Positions 41,367-50,854 are shown, numbered from the stretch's first letter. The stretch is 64,000 bases of DNA from Celeribacter baekdonensis B30 (GCF_000299875.1 NZ_AMRK01000009.1:124001-188000), one strand, 5' to 3'. Notes: generated from the sequence alone by a model not told the origin. Translations and numbers: made by a program.

Positions 41367-42239
41367 ATGTTTCGGTCTGGCCTTTGCTCTTTGTTGCTGT
41401 TCATCGGAACGCTGTTGCCGCTCTGCGCGCACGCTCAGGCAAGCTATGTCGATTTGGGTCTTTCTGCCCTACATTCTGATGGCGGAACCTCGGGCTTTGA
41501 ATGGACCGAATATGAGACTTCCGCTGCGGTCGAATGGGCACAAGAGTCGGTGGTCTTTGGTGGTTCCCTTCGGTATGTGCGCTCCGAATTTCCAGGGATC
41601 GCCACCTTTAACCTACAATCTCAAACGCTCTGGGTCGGGTATGGTTTGACCGAGTCCCTGCGGTTGCTGGCGGAATATGATCACGCGGACAGCGACTATA
41701 CCGGTGTCTATCTCGACCATGAGGCGGAGGATTTTGGTGCCGTTTTGGGCGTCCGTCATGAGCTTAAACAGGAAGGCGACGATCTACTGTCTCTTGATGT
41801 AAGCTACCGTGTGACGGACGAACTGACAGTGTATAGCAGCCTCTCCCACAGGCTGGATGCCGATGTGTCGACGGGACATGTCTGGGGCGAATATGAGGCG
41901 GGCGATCTCTACCTTCTCGGCGGGGTCAAAGAGGCCAGTGATGCAGACCTGAAGATAGGATTTGGCGGCGGTGCGCTTTTGGGAGGCAAATGGGCCGCTT
42001 ACGCTGGGGCAGAACTGAGCGAGCCGTTTGATTTTTATAGCCTCTCCATGCTTTACAGTTTGAATGATCACTCGACTCTCCATGTGCGCGCGATCCAATC
42101 AGACAGCCATGCCAGCTCCAGCTCACAGATGACGTATTCCCTCGCCTATCGGCTTGAGACCGGGACGCGCACGGGAACGCGGGGCGCATTGCAAGCCCGA
42201 CGCCTTTGGATGGACGACCGATTGGGCTTTAGTTTCTAG
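41367..42239 (+). CDS. Secreted porin-like beta-barrel protein
   Basis: The 290-residue product starts with a signal peptide (MFRSGLCSLLLFIGTLLPLCAHAQA). It is then made of alternating hydrophobic/polar strands with Gly/Tyr/Asp turns, for example TLWVGYGLTESLRLLAEYDHAD and LGVRHELKQ, ending in an aromatic strand RLGFSF with terminal Phe. That ending is the usual signal for outer-membrane barrel assembly. About 14-16 strands are likely. No named family is evident. The ATG at 41367 gives a clean signal peptide; the ATG at 41334 would add 11 residues before it. Confidence 0.75.
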   Translation: MFRSGLCSLLLFIGTLLPLCAHAQASYVDLGLSALHSDGGTSGFEWTEYETSAAVEWAQESVVFGGSLRYVRSEFPGIATFNLQSQTLWVGYGLTESLRLLAEYDHADSDYTGVYLDHEAEDFGAVLGVRHELKQEGDDLLSLDVSYRVTDELTVYSSLSHRLDADVSTGHVWGEYEAGDLYLLGGVKEASDADLKIGFGGGALLGGKWAAYAGAELSEPFDFYSLSMLYSLNDHSTLHVRAIQSDSHASSSSQMTYSLAYRLETGTRTGTRGALQARRLWMDDRLGFSF

Positions 42240-42286
42240 GCGCAAAGAGGCTTTCCGTTCGTAAGAGTGGCGCGTATATCCATCTC

Positions 42287-42952
42287 ATGTGTGGACGCTT
42301 CGCCAATACTCTTGCCTCGGACGTGATGGTGCAGCTGTTTGAAGCGGCTCCTGCGAACGCCCTGCCTTGCGTGCCCAATCACAATGTTTGTCCGACGACC
42401 GACATCCATGTGATCTATCGCGCCGGTGATCACCGTCGCCTTGTGCCAATGCGTTGGGGGTTTATCCCCAAATGGTACAAAACGCCCAATGATGGCCCGT
42501 TGTTGATCAATGCCCGCGCCGAAACCCTTGCGGACAAACCGGCCTTTCGCGATGCGTGCCGTCTGCGCCGTTGCCTCATCCCAGCAGATGGGTTTTATGA
42601 ATGGCATCGTCCCGAGGGGGGCGACAAACTCCCGTGGTTTATTCAACCCGCAGATGAGGGTCCGATGGTCTTTGCCGGGATTTGGCAGGACTGGGATCAG
42701 GATGGTCAACGCCTATCGACCTGCGCCATGGTCACCACGGAGGCCGAGGGCCGCATGGCGGAGATTCATCACCGCATTCCGGTGATGTTGCGTCCCGAAG
42801 ATTGGGCGAAATGGCTTGGCGAAGAGGGCCACGGGGCCGCAACGTTGATGCGGGCCGCGCCCGACGCTGCGCTGCGCTTTCATCGCGTCAGCCGCGCCAT
42901 AAATTCTAATCGGGCCACAGGTCCTGAACTGATTGAGGAGATCAATGAATGA
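42287..42952 (+). CDS. SRAP-domain protein (YedK/HMCES type)
   Basis: SRAP proteins crosslink to abasic sites in single-stranded DNA through Cys2 and shield them. The 221-residue product begins MCGRFAN (Cys2 exposed after Met removal) and has LVPMRWGFIPKW, NARAETLADKPAFRDA, RCLIPADGFYEW and MAEIHHRIPVML, the conserved active-site segments with Asn, Glu and His. The next gene (hotdog thioesterase) overlaps by 4 bp, so they are co-expressed. It is constitutive-looking, with no SOS box that I can see in the 47 bp before it. Confidence 0.95.
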   Translation: MCGRFANTLASDVMVQLFEAAPANALPCVPNHNVCPTTDIHVIYRAGDHRRLVPMRWGFIPKWYKTPNDGPLLINARAETLADKPAFRDACRLRRCLIPADGFYEWHRPEGGDKLPWFIQPADEGPMVFAGIWQDWDQDGQRLSTCAMVTTEAEGRMAEIHHRIPVMLRPEDWAKWLGEEGHGAATLMRAAPDAALRFHRVSRAINSNRATGPELIEEINE

Positions 42953-43350
42953 CTGAGCAAAAGCCCTTTCTGGAAGCCCCGTCTGCGGCTTTGGCGCATT
43001 TGGGCATTGCCATGACGGATTGGAATACTGATTTCGCGCGGTTTGAGGCCGAGATAGCGCCGTTTATGACCAATCGCTCAGGCATTCCCCATGGTGGGAT
43101 TTACGCCATGATACTCGATACGGCCATGGGGTATTCTGGTGCTTTTACCGGCGATATGCAGGATGTGAGGATGACATTGACGCTCTCGCTGACGGTCAAT
43201 TACCTGTCTCGCCCCAAAGGCGCGCGCCTCATTGCCGAAGGACGGCGGGTTGGTGGCGGGGCTAAAACGTTTTTCACCGAAGGGCGTCTTTTGGATGAGA
43301 CGGGCGAATTGATCGCAACGGCAGTCGGCACCTTTAAGGTGCGATCCTAG
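42949..43350 (+). CDS. PaaI-type hotdog thioesterase (third in the window)
   Basis: The 133-residue product has IPHGGIYAMILDTAMGYSGAF as the hotdog-helix motif with the conserved Asp, and TLTLSLTVNYLSRPKGARL as the central strands. It resembles the genes at 34.0-35.0 kb in fold. The substrate cannot be named; broad acyl-CoA or aryl-CoA turnover is likely. The ATG overlaps the SRAP stop by 4 bp. There is no other functional link to DNA repair. Confidence 0.85.
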   Translation: MTEQKPFLEAPSAALAHLGIAMTDWNTDFARFEAEIAPFMTNRSGIPHGGIYAMILDTAMGYSGAFTGDMQDVRMTLTLSLTVNYLSRPKGARLIAEGRRVGGGAKTFFTEGRLLDETGELIATAVGTFKVRS

Positions 43351-43437
43351 GACGCAGTTTCATTCAAAATATTGAATTTGTTTGCGGGAGGTGTTACCTG
43401 AGTGTCAAAGACCTCATACATCATTGGAGCTATCCCT

Positions 43438-43644
43438 ATGTCCATCGACCGTGCTATGTTTCGTTTCGCCGGAATTATGGTCCTGATCAGCGTGTTGCTG
43501 ACCCAGTTCGTGCATCCCGGCTTTGTCTGGTTCACCGTCTTTATCGGCGCGAATCTGTTGCAATCTTCTTTCACCGGCTGGTGCCCGGCGGCAAAAATCT
43601 TTGCCAAAATGGGCCTCCCGGTTGGCTGTGCCTTCGAAAAATAA
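43438..43644 (+). CDS. DUF2892-like small inner-membrane protein (YgaP-type)
   Basis: The 68-residue product has two transmembrane helices (about 8-25 and 28-45) and the Cys-containing FTGWCPAAKIFAKMGLPVGC tail, which is the DUF2892 hallmark. Family members are sometimes fused to rhodanese domains and may handle reduced sulfur; here it is stand-alone. The ATG at 43438 follows GGAG by about 10 nt. A GTG start at 43402 with a better ribosome site is possible. A terminator follows. Confidence 0.85.
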   Translation: MSIDRAMFRFAGIMVLISVLLTQFVHPGFVWFTVFIGANLLQSSFTGWCPAAKIFAKMGLPVGCAFEK

Positions 43645-43663
43645 GACAACCCAAACGTGATGC

Positions 43664-43690
43664 AAACGGGGGCCTTCGGGGCCCCGTTTT
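43664..43690 (+). terminator. Hairpin terminator after the DUF2892 gene
   Basis: AAACGGGG-G-CC, a TTCG tetraloop and GG-G-CCCCGTTTT form a near-perfect stem with a short T-run, 20 bp past the stop codon. Confidence 0.8.
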
Positions 43691-43746
43691 CGATTTTGGA
43701 CCAAAGTCCCAAAACCTCGGGGCGACATAGATAATTTGGGGGGGAT

Positions 43747-43820
43747 TGGAGCGGGCGGCGGGAATCGAACCCGCGTCATTAGCTTGGAAGGCTAAGGTCT
43801 TACCACTACACAACGCCCGC
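43747..43820 (-). tRNA. tRNA-Gly (anticodon TCC)
   Basis: Read on the minus strand: acceptor stem GCGGGCG/CGCCCGC, D-arm with GTAGTGGTAAGAC, anticodon stem TTAGC/GCTAA around CTTCCAA (anticodon TCC), T-arm GCGGGTTCGATTCCCGC and discriminator T followed by genomic CCA. All four arms are intact and the length is 74 nt. It reads GGA codons. No integrase or duplicated end is visible beside it. Confidence 0.97.
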
Positions 43821-44041
43821 GCAGTGCGCCCTTAGGTATGACATGACTGCGGGAGGGTCAAGACGGAATGCGCGTGGCGGATTTGCCCCGTTTCAATCTC
43901 AATTCGGTCTCTGTACGCCGCGAAGGCTTTCCCTCGCTCATATGACTGTGCATCTTTGTGGCAAAGATAACAGCGCCACGCATGATCGACCGGCTTAGGC
44001 CTATCTTTGTGCGATAGAGCGGTTGGATGAGGTGAAATGGT

Positions 44042-45493
44042 ATGAGCGATGCTCCAGTGATGAGCGCGGCGAAAGCCAATTTGGTTTTGGCCGTGGATTT
44101 GGACGGGACGCTGTTAAAATCCGACATGCTCTATGAGAGCTTTTGGAGTGCTGCCTCCAAAGATTGGCGTTCGGCGCTGGCGGCGGTAAAGGCATTGTCA
44201 GGCGGCAAAGCGGCGCTCAAACGTGCGCTGGCCGGTGCATCAGAGGTTGTGGTCGAGACCTTGCCCTATAATGATGAGGTGATCGAGTACATCCGCGCCT
44301 GGCGCGCCGCAGGCGGCAAAACCGCGCTTGTGACCGCCTCAGATCAAGGGCTGGCCAACCGGGTCGCTGCGCATCTGAATCTGTTTGACGAGGTGCATGG
44401 ATCGGACGGCACCAACAACCTCAAGGGCAACAATAAAGCCGCGTTTCTGGCCAGTCAGTATGGTGCAAAAGCCTATGCCTATATGGGCGATCACGAGGCG
44501 GATCTGTTGGTTTGGGCCGGGGCAGGGCGCGCGATCACGGTCAATGCGTCAGCGGATTTGCGGGCGAAAGCGGTGGGGCTCGGTGTCGAGGCCGAGCATT
44601 TGGGCACGGATGAGACCGATTATAGACCCTATCTCAAAGCGCTGCGCCCGCATCAGTGGCTTAAAAACATCTTAGTGTTTTTGCCGATGCTCTTGGGGCA
44701 CCAGTTGAATTTCGCTGCGTTTTTCACCAGCTTTCTAGCCTTTTGCGCCTTCTCTCTGGTTGCCTCCTCGGTCTATGTGCTCAACGATCTTTTGGATTTG
44801 GCTGCCGACCGGGCGCATCCACGCAAATGCAAACGGCCCTTTGCATCGGGCACATTGCCCATTGCTCATGGCACCGGATTGGCGGGTGGACTGTTTGCAG
44901 CGGGTTTTGTTTTGTCGCTGGTGATCAGCCCTTTGTTTCTTTTTGTCATGTTCTGTTATTACACCATGACGACGGGCTATTCGCTTTATTTCAAACGCCG
45001 CATGGTGATTGATATCTGCGTGTTGGCCGGGCTCTACACGATGCGGATCATCGCCGGCGGTGTGGCCTCATCGGTGCCTTTGTCGGTCTGGCTTCTGGCC
45101 TTTTCGGTGTTTTTGTTCTTTTCCCTCGCGGCCGTCAAACGCCAGGCCGAGCTGGTGGACACAGCCAAAGCGGGCAAGCTCTCGACCTCTGGGCGGGGCT
45201 ATCATGTCGATGATCTGAGCATCATTTCGCAAATGGCGCTGGCGTCTGGCTATGTCTCCGTGCTGGTTTTGGCGCTTTATATGACCTCACCGCAAGTCAG
45301 CCTGTTGTACTCAAACCCTTCGGTGCTTTGGGGGATTTGTCTTGTGTTGTTGTTCTGGGTGAGTTGGATCGTGATGACGACTCATCGTGGCGAAATGCAT
45401 GACGATCCGATTGTCTTTGCCGTCAAAGACCGGATTTCACGCATCTGCGGCTTGTTGGCGGTGGGCTTTGCTATTGGCGGGGCGCTGAGTTGA
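44042..45493 (+). CDS. HAD-UbiA fusion membrane prenyltransferase
   Basis: The 483-residue product joins two enzymes. Residues 1 to about 190 form a HAD phosphatase domain, with DLDGT at 19-23 (nucleophile Asp19, Asp21), a Thr/Lys region and a GDHEADL motif. From about 205 to the end lies a UbiA-type domain of roughly seven to nine helices with the Asp-rich NDLLDLAADRAHP motif and KRRMVIDICVLAGLYTMRI, as in decaprenyl-phosphate phosphoribose synthase-like proteins. One idea is that the prenyl domain attaches a phosphorylated group to a polyprenyl carrier and the HAD domain removes the phosphate. This is inference. It is monocistronic, with tRNA-Gly upstream on the other strand. Confidence 0.88.
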   Translation: MSDAPVMSAAKANLVLAVDLDGTLLKSDMLYESFWSAASKDWRSALAAVKALSGGKAALKRALAGASEVVVETLPYNDEVIEYIRAWRAAGGKTALVTASDQGLANRVAAHLNLFDEVHGSDGTNNLKGNNKAAFLASQYGAKAYAYMGDHEADLLVWAGAGRAITVNASADLRAKAVGLGVEAEHLGTDETDYRPYLKALRPHQWLKNILVFLPMLLGHQLNFAAFFTSFLAFCAFSLVASSVYVLNDLLDLAADRAHPRKCKRPFASGTLPIAHGTGLAGGLFAAGFVLSLVISPLFLFVMFCYYTMTTGYSLYFKRRMVIDICVLAGLYTMRIIAGGVASSVPLSVWLLAFSVFLFFSLAAVKRQAELVDTAKAGKLSTSGRGYHVDDLSIISQMALASGYVSVLVLALYMTSPQVSLLYSNPSVLWGICLVLLFWVSWIVMTTHRGEMHDDPIVFAVKDRISRICGLLAVGFAIGGALS

Positions 45494-45615
45494 TCTTCTT
45501 GGCGCCGATCACATTTTTCTCCGGCTCTTGACCTCGATCAATTTTCCGAGTGAAAAGGTCAACTAATAGGGGCGGTATATCCGCCTCCTCGTTGAGCCAT
45601 TGGAAAGCTGCCCGC

Positions 45616-46752
45616 ATGACACATGTCCCCCCTCTCTGCGCCGCCCTTGTTTCGCTGTCGCTGTTGACGGCGGCTCCCGCCGTGTCCGAAACACTGGAGA
45701 GTTTGGGTGAATCTCTGTTTTTCGATGCGAACCTGTCGCAAAACCGCAGCGAGTCCTGCGCTTCCTGTCATGATCCCGAACATGGCTTTGCCGATCCGCG
45801 CGGCATGGCCTCGCCGGGTGATGACGGTGTGTCCCTCGGTGACCGCAACGCGCCCACTGCGGCTTATGCCCATTTTGCTCCGGTGTTTTTCGAGAAGGCC
45901 GAAGGCGTTTGGGCAGGCGGGCAATTTCTGGACGGTCGAGCCGCGACTTTGGAGGACCAAGCGGGCGGTCCGCCGTTGAACCCGATTGAGATGGGCATGG
46001 CCGATGCGGGCGCCGTTGTGGCGCGGCTTGCTGAGAACCCGGCCTATGTCGCGGCGTTCAAAACTCTGTTCGGGGATGAGATTTTCTCTGACCCAGATGA
46101 GGCCTATGCCGCAATGACCAAAGCCATTGCCGCCTTTGAGCGCACCGATCTGTTTTCGCCGTTTGACAGCAAATATGACCGCTACATCAGGGGCGAAGCG
46201 GAGTTGACGCGCGAGGAGCTTTTGGGGGAAACCCTATTTTTCTCGCAACAATTCACCAATTGCAACGTCTGTCATCAACTCAAACCGCAGCCGGGCACCG
46301 AGGGCGAGACCTTCACCAATTACGAATATCACAACATCGGCGTGCCCGAAAATCTTGAGCTGCGCGCGCTCAACGGTGTGGCCCCGGGCACATTGGATCG
46401 GGGCTTGGCCTCCAACCCGCGAGTGGGCGACGCGCCGCAGACCGTGGGCCGCTACAAAGTCCCGACCCTGCGCAATGTTGCGGTGACTGGACCCTATATG
46501 CACAACGGGGTGTTTGCCGATCTGCGCACGGTTGTTTTGTTTTACAACACCTACAACACCAAATCCGAGGCGCGTAAAATCAACCCGGAAACTGGCGCGC
46601 CGTTTCGCGCGCCTGAGGTGGCGGACACGTTGTCGATGGAAGAACTGACCACAGGCTCCGCCTTGGAAGATCGCGAGATCGACGCATTGGTTGCGTTCAT
46701 GAAAACCCTCACTGACAAACGCTATGAACCGTTGTTAGAGGCCGCCAACTAA
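45616..46752 (+). CDS. Di-heme cytochrome c peroxidase / MauG-family protein
   Basis: The 378-residue product starts with a signal peptide (MTHVPPLCAALVSLSLLTAAPAVS) and carries two c-type heme motifs, CASCH (Cys48-His52) and CNVCH (Cys216-His220). The family segments RNAPTAAYAHF, FLDGRAATLEDQAGGPPLNPIEMG and RYKVPTLRNVAVTGPYMHNGVFADLRTVVLFYN are all present. Such periplasmic enzymes reduce hydrogen peroxide or oxidise proteins. The ATG at 45616 gives a good signal peptide; the frame extends to 45550 but without reason to start there. A terminator separates it from transaldolase. The exact electron donor is not known. Confidence 0.92.
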   Translation: MTHVPPLCAALVSLSLLTAAPAVSETLESLGESLFFDANLSQNRSESCASCHDPEHGFADPRGMASPGDDGVSLGDRNAPTAAYAHFAPVFFEKAEGVWAGGQFLDGRAATLEDQAGGPPLNPIEMGMADAGAVVARLAENPAYVAAFKTLFGDEIFSDPDEAYAAMTKAIAAFERTDLFSPFDSKYDRYIRGEAELTREELLGETLFFSQQFTNCNVCHQLKPQPGTEGETFTNYEYHNIGVPENLELRALNGVAPGTLDRGLASNPRVGDAPQTVGRYKVPTLRNVAVTGPYMHNGVFADLRTVVLFYNTYNTKSEARKINPETGAPFRAPEVADTLSMEELTTGSALEDREIDALVAFMKTLTDKRYEPLLEAAN

Positions 46753-46762
46753 GCACCCAAAC

Positions 46763-46797
46763 AAAAACGCCCCCGCAAATCGCGAGGGCGTTTTTTT
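46763..46797. terminator. Bidirectional intrinsic terminator between peroxidase and transaldolase genes
   Basis: AAAAACGCCC-C-CGC and GCG-A-GGGCGTTTTTTT pair around AAATC, with T-runs on both strands. It serves both convergent genes. Confidence 0.93.
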
Positions 46798-46814
46798 ACT
46801 TAAACCGGGATGGA

Positions 46815-47468
46815 TCAGACGATTTTGATCCCGGCGTCTTTGGCGTCTTTGACGAATTGCTCAAGGCCCTTGTCGGTCAAAACGTGGTTGGCCATGGCTT
46901 TGATCACATTCGCAGGGGCGGTGATCACGTCGGCACCGATTTTGGCGCAATCGGAAATATGGTTCACCGTGCGGATCGACGCGGCAAGGATTTCGGTCTC
47001 GAAACCATAGTTGTCGTAGATCGTGCGGATGTCTTCGATCAGCTCAAGCCCGTCGATGTTGATGTCGTCGAGACGCCCGATGAAGGGCGAAATATAAGTC
47101 GCGCCCGCTTTGGCGGCGAGCAAGGCCTGGTTGGCGGAGAAACACAGGGTCACGTTGATTTTGTGGCCCTCACCGGAAAGCAATTTACAGGCTTTCAACC
47201 CGTCCAGCGTCAGCGGCAGTTTGATCACGACATTGTCGGCAATCGTTGCCAGTTTGCGGCCTTCGGCGACCATGCTGTCGAAATCAAGGGCCACAACTTC
47301 GGCGGACACCGGACCATCGACCATGTCACAAATCTCTTTGGTCACTTCCAAAATGTCACGACCGGATTTCTTGATCAGCGACGGGTTGGTGGTGACTCCG
47401 TCCACAAAGCCAAGGTCGTTGAGTTCGCGGATTGCATCCACATCAGCGGTATCGACAAAGAATTTCAT
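46815..47468 (-). CDS. tal: Transaldolase / fructose-6-phosphate aldolase-like (TalC type)
   Basis: The 217-residue protein is the short transaldolase type, with [35 protein letters not shown], the Schiff-base lysine in [13 protein letters not shown] (Lys83), [27 protein letters not shown] and [13 protein letters not shown]. It moves a dihydroxyacetone unit in the pentose phosphate pathway or cleaves fructose-6-phosphate; the short subfamily does both in different members. AGGAG lies 7-8 nt before the ATG at 47468, so the six-codon longer frame is not used. A shared terminator follows. It is divergent from priA. Confidence 0.94.
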   Translation of the reverse strand: MKFFVDTADVDAIRELNDLGFVDGVTTNPSLIKKSGRDILEVTKEICDMVDGPVSAEVVALDFDSMVAEGRKLATIADNVVIKLPLTLDGLKACKLLSGEGHKINVTLCFSANQALLAAKAGATYISPFIGRLDDINIDGLELIEDIRTIYDNYGFETEILAASIRTVNHISDCAKIGADVITAPANVIKAMANHVLTDKGLEQFVKDAKDAGIKIV

Positions 47469-47577
47469 GGGGCGGCTCCTCTTCATGCGCCTGAATTTAC
47501 GGGGGAGTCATAGTGCATGTTAGCGCTCTAAGAAAGGGGGTCTGGCGAGGATCGGTCAAAACCCGTATCACTCTCTC

Positions 47578-49773
47578 ATGGATGAGGCAGAGCATTATTC
47601 TGACGGCGCGTTGGTCGCGGTGTTGACGGCCGAACCGATTGACCGGCTCCTTGATTACAGGGCGCCCGAGGGCGGCGTGGCGCGTGGCGCCTTTGTCGAA
47701 GTGCCGCTTGGACCGCGCAAAGTGTTGGGCTGTGTCTGGGGGCCGGGGGCTGGCGGGTTTGACCTGAAAAAGGCCCGTTCCGTGTCGCATGTTTTAGATG
47801 TTGCACCGATGCGCGATGAGATGCGGCAGTTTTTGGAAAAGACCGCCGCTTATACGCTGACCCCGATGACCGCGATGCTACGGCTTGCGACGCGCGCGCC
47901 GGGGCTGATGAACCCGCCCTCGATGCGCAAGATTTACCTGCGCGGGACAGGCCGCCCGCCGCGCGAAACCGAAGCCCGCACGCGGGTGATTGAGACTTTA
48001 GAAGAATACGGCGGGCTGTCTTTCACCCTGAAAGAATTGGCCGAAACGGCGGGGGTCACGCCCTCTGTGATCAAGGGCATGGTGCCCTCGGGCGCGGTGC
48101 GTGAGGAAGATTGCCCGCGCGATCTGCCCTATCCGCGATTGGATGCGAGTGCCCCCGGAAAAGAGTTGACCCCGGCCCAAACCGAGGCCGCAGTGGCGCT
48201 GCGCAAAGCTGTCTCCGCCGAGGCCTATTCCACCACGCTTTTGAAGGGCGTCACCGGATCGGGCAAGACCGAGGTCTATTTGGAAGCCGTCGCCGCCTGT
48301 CTCGCCAAGGGGCGTCAGGCCTTGGTGCTCTTACCAGAGATCGCCCTGACGGCGGAATTTCTCACCCGCTTCGAGGACCGTTTTGGCGCGCGCCCTGCCG
48401 AATGGCATTCCGGTGTGACCATGACCGAACGCCGCCGGGTGTGGAAAATGGTCGGCATCAGCGGGGCGCAAGTGGTGATCGGCGCGCGCTCGGCGCTGTT
48501 TTTGCCGTTCCAAAATCTTGGTCTGATCGTGGTCGATGAGGAACATGACGGATCGTATAAACAAGAGGACGGCGTGCTTTATAATGCCCGCGATATGGCG
48601 GTGCTGCGCGCGTCCTTGTGTTCAGCCGCCGTGGTTTTGGCTTCGGCCACGCCCTCGCTTGAAACCTGGGCCAATGTCGAGGCGGGGAAATACCAACGCC
48701 TTGATCTCGAAAGTCGATTTGGCCCCGCCGTGATGCCCGATATGCACGCTTTGGATATGCGGGGCGAGAAACTGCCATCGACACAATTTATTTCAGAAGC
48801 TCTGGCGCGCTCCGTGCGCAAACGGATGGAATTGGGCGAGCAAAGCCTGTTGTTCCTCAATCGGCGTGGCTTTGCCCCGGTGACGATTTGTCGGGCCTGT
48901 GGTCATCAAATCGCCTGTGATCACTGCGATGCGCGGATGGTTGAGCACCGCTTTTTGGGTCGCCTCATGTGCCACCAATGTGGCGAAACCAAACCGATGC
49001 CCACGGCCTGTCCGTCCTGTCAGGTCGAGGGGCGACTGGCCCCGGTTGGCCCCGGCGTCGAACGGCTGGCCGAGGAGGTGGCGGAACGGTTCCCGGAGGC
49101 CAAATGCGCGGTGCTATCTTCGGATTTGTTCGCCTCGGCCCGTGCGCTCAAGGATCAAATCCGCCAAATCGCACAGGGCGACACGGACATTATCATCGGC
49201 ACGCAGTTGGTGGCCAAAGGTCACAATTTCCCGAACCTCACCTTGGTCGGCGTGATTGATGCCGATCTGGGGCTGCAAGGCTCGGACCTGCGCGCCGCCG
49301 AACATACGTTTCAATTGATGCGTCAGGTGGCGGGCCGGGCCGGGCGGGCGGCGAAAAAAGGCGTGGCTTTGTTGCAGACCTATCAGCCAGAACATCCGGT
49401 GATCCGAGCGATCATCGCCGGTGACGAAGAGGGGTTTTGGCGGGCCGAAGCGGCCGAGCGCAAAATGGCCGGGGTGCCGCCCTATGGGCGGATGGCGGGG
49501 ATTATTCTGTCGGGGCCGGATGTGGCGCAGGTGATGGACGTGGCCAATCACCTTGCGCGGATGGCCGGGCCGCTGAGTCGCTTGGGTGCGCAACTCTACG
49601 GTCCCGCGCCCGCACCGATTGCGCGGGTGCGCGGCAAACATCGAGTGCGGCTGTTGATCAAGGCGGAGAAAACCGCGCCGTTGCAAGCGGCGATCAACGC
49701 CTGGGTCGGGCAGGTGAAATGGCCCAATTCCGTCCGACTTCAGATCGACATTGATCCGCAGTCGTTTTGGTGA
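47578..49773 (+). CDS. priA: Primosomal protein N' (replication restart helicase PriA)
   Basis: PriA loads the replisome at stalled forks. The 731-residue product has the N-terminal 3'-DNA-binding domain (PIDRLLDYRAPEGG), helicase motif I GVTGSGKTEVYLEAV, DEEHDGSYKQ (motif II), the zinc cluster CRACGHQIACDHCD and CHQCGETKPMPTACPSCQ, GTQLVAKGHNFPNLTLV, and QVAGRAGRAAKKG (motif VI). All are intact. No strong ribosome site precedes the ATG at 47578, but the N-terminal sequence is family-like from there. It is convergent with the YeeE gene, 1 bp apart. Confidence 0.97.
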   Translation: MDEAEHYSDGALVAVLTAEPIDRLLDYRAPEGGVARGAFVEVPLGPRKVLGCVWGPGAGGFDLKKARSVSHVLDVAPMRDEMRQFLEKTAAYTLTPMTAMLRLATRAPGLMNPPSMRKIYLRGTGRPPRETEARTRVIETLEEYGGLSFTLKELAETAGVTPSVIKGMVPSGAVREEDCPRDLPYPRLDASAPGKELTPAQTEAAVALRKAVSAEAYSTTLLKGVTGSGKTEVYLEAVAACLAKGRQALVLLPEIALTAEFLTRFEDRFGARPAEWHSGVTMTERRRVWKMVGISGAQVVIGARSALFLPFQNLGLIVVDEEHDGSYKQEDGVLYNARDMAVLRASLCSAAVVLASATPSLETWANVEAGKYQRLDLESRFGPAVMPDMHALDMRGEKLPSTQFISEALARSVRKRMELGEQSLLFLNRRGFAPVTICRACGHQIACDHCDARMVEHRFLGRLMCHQCGETKPMPTACPSCQVEGRLAPVGPGVERLAEEVAERFPEAKCAVLSSDLFASARALKDQIRQIAQGDTDIIIGTQLVAKGHNFPNLTLVGVIDADLGLQGSDLRAAEHTFQLMRQVAGRAGRAAKKGVALLQTYQPEHPVIRAIIAGDEEGFWRAEAAERKMAGVPPYGRMAGIILSGPDVAQVMDVANHLARMAGPLSRLGAQLYGPAPAPIARVRGKHRVRLLIKAEKTAPLQAAINAWVGQVKWPNSVRLQIDIDPQSFW

Positions 49774-49774
49774 C

Positions 49775-50854
49775 CTAACACGCCAGCGCCGGATTGACTT
49801 GGCGATCAAACACCAAGGTGGTCGCAATCGCGCCGATCCACATGCTTAACAGCGCCAACCACGCCGTTGCGGCAAAGACCGATCCGCCGGTGACGCCATT
49901 GCCAATGGCGCAGCCGCCCGCAAGCATGGCGCCAAAGCCCATCAGCACGGCGCCAATCATCGACTTGCGCATGACGGGGACGGACTCAAAGCTCTGCCAC
50001 CGGAATTCACCCGAGATCATCGCGGCCAAAAACGCCCCGAGCACCACGCCGGGAACGAGGCCGACGTCAAACTCCAACACCGCGCCTCGGTCCAGGAAAA
50101 ACATCAATGTGTTGGCGGAGGGGCCGGAGAAGGTGGCCGAAGTGACGGGCACCGGATCAAAGGCGATTTGCGCCAGAGACCATGTGAGCACCCAGCCGAC
50201 CGCGACAGAAAAGCCGACACCGGAGGCGAAAATCCACGTTTTTGGTCCGATCTGATGGCGGGCGGCGAGGTATAATGCGAGAGCGGCGAAGGCCAGGCCA
50301 AGCACCAGTCCTGTGCCTGAGGGGAGGTGCAATGCGTTCAAAAGGTTGATGTTTTCTCCGCCGGGCGTGATCGACAGGCTGGCCAATCTGTCACGGTATG
50401 GCGCGAGGATGCCGTGCAGGCTCATTTGGGCGGTGACGGCAAAGATCAGGCCGGAGACGACAGAACGCAGATTGCCGGTGGAGGCCAAGACCAAAAGACG
50501 GCCCGAACAGCCACGCGACAACACCATGCCCGCGCCAAACATCAGCCCGCCAATGATGGCCCCGGACCATGATCCGGGCACGGCCATGATGCGCGCGTCC
50601 GAGGCGCGAAACAGGCCCAGCATTTGCGCGCCCTGCACCCAAACGATGGCGGTCGAGAGGGTCAAAAGCCAGACGGCCACCTTTGGCCCAAGCTTGCCGA
50701 CGATGCCTTTGCCATGGGCGAATTCGACCGTTGCGGCGCGCAGGCAGAATTGCGATCTCTGCGCCGAGACGCCAAAAATGAGGCCGGTGATCAGACCAAA
50801 CAGTGCCGCGGTTGGGCTTTCACCGATCCGTTCGACAAGGGCTAAAATGTCCAT
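49775..50854 (-). CDS. YeeE/YedE-family membrane transporter (thiosulfate/sulfur uptake type)
   Basis: The 359-residue protein has about ten helices in two repeated halves with cysteine signatures: AQRSQFCLRAATVEF, MVLSRGCSGRLLVLAS and MLAGGCAIGNGVTGG. These are the YeeE/YedE (TsuA-like) motifs in which conserved cysteines pass thiosulfate or sulfur through the membrane. GGGAGG precedes the ATG by about 10 nt. It is divergent from an MFS gene across 205 bp and convergent with priA. The sulfur compound is inferred from family. No sulfur-carrier protein is adjacent. Confidence 0.9.
   Translation of the reverse strand: MDILALVERIGESPTAALFGLITGLIFGVSAQRSQFCLRAATVEFAHGKGIVGKLGPKVAVWLLTLSTAIVWVQGAQMLGLFRASDARIMAVPGSWSGAIIGGLMFGAGMVLSRGCSGRLLVLASTGNLRSVVSGLIFAVTAQMSLHGILAPYRDRLASLSITPGGENINLLNALHLPSGTGLVLGLAFAALALYLAARHQIGPKTWIFASGVGFSVAVGWVLTWSLAQIAFDPVPVTSATFSGPSANTLMFFLDRGAVLEFDVGLVPGVVLGAFLAAMISGEFRWQSFESVPVMRKSMIGAVLMGFGAMLAGGCAIGNGVTGGSVFAATAWLALLSMWIGAIATTLVFDRQVNPALAC

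Noticed and set aside
43858-44127. 89-codon minus-strand frame upstream of the HAD-UbiA gene
   Set aside because: Its first part overlaps the HAD domain and the remainder has no ribosome site or pattern; a 41-codon inner start is too weak to claim.
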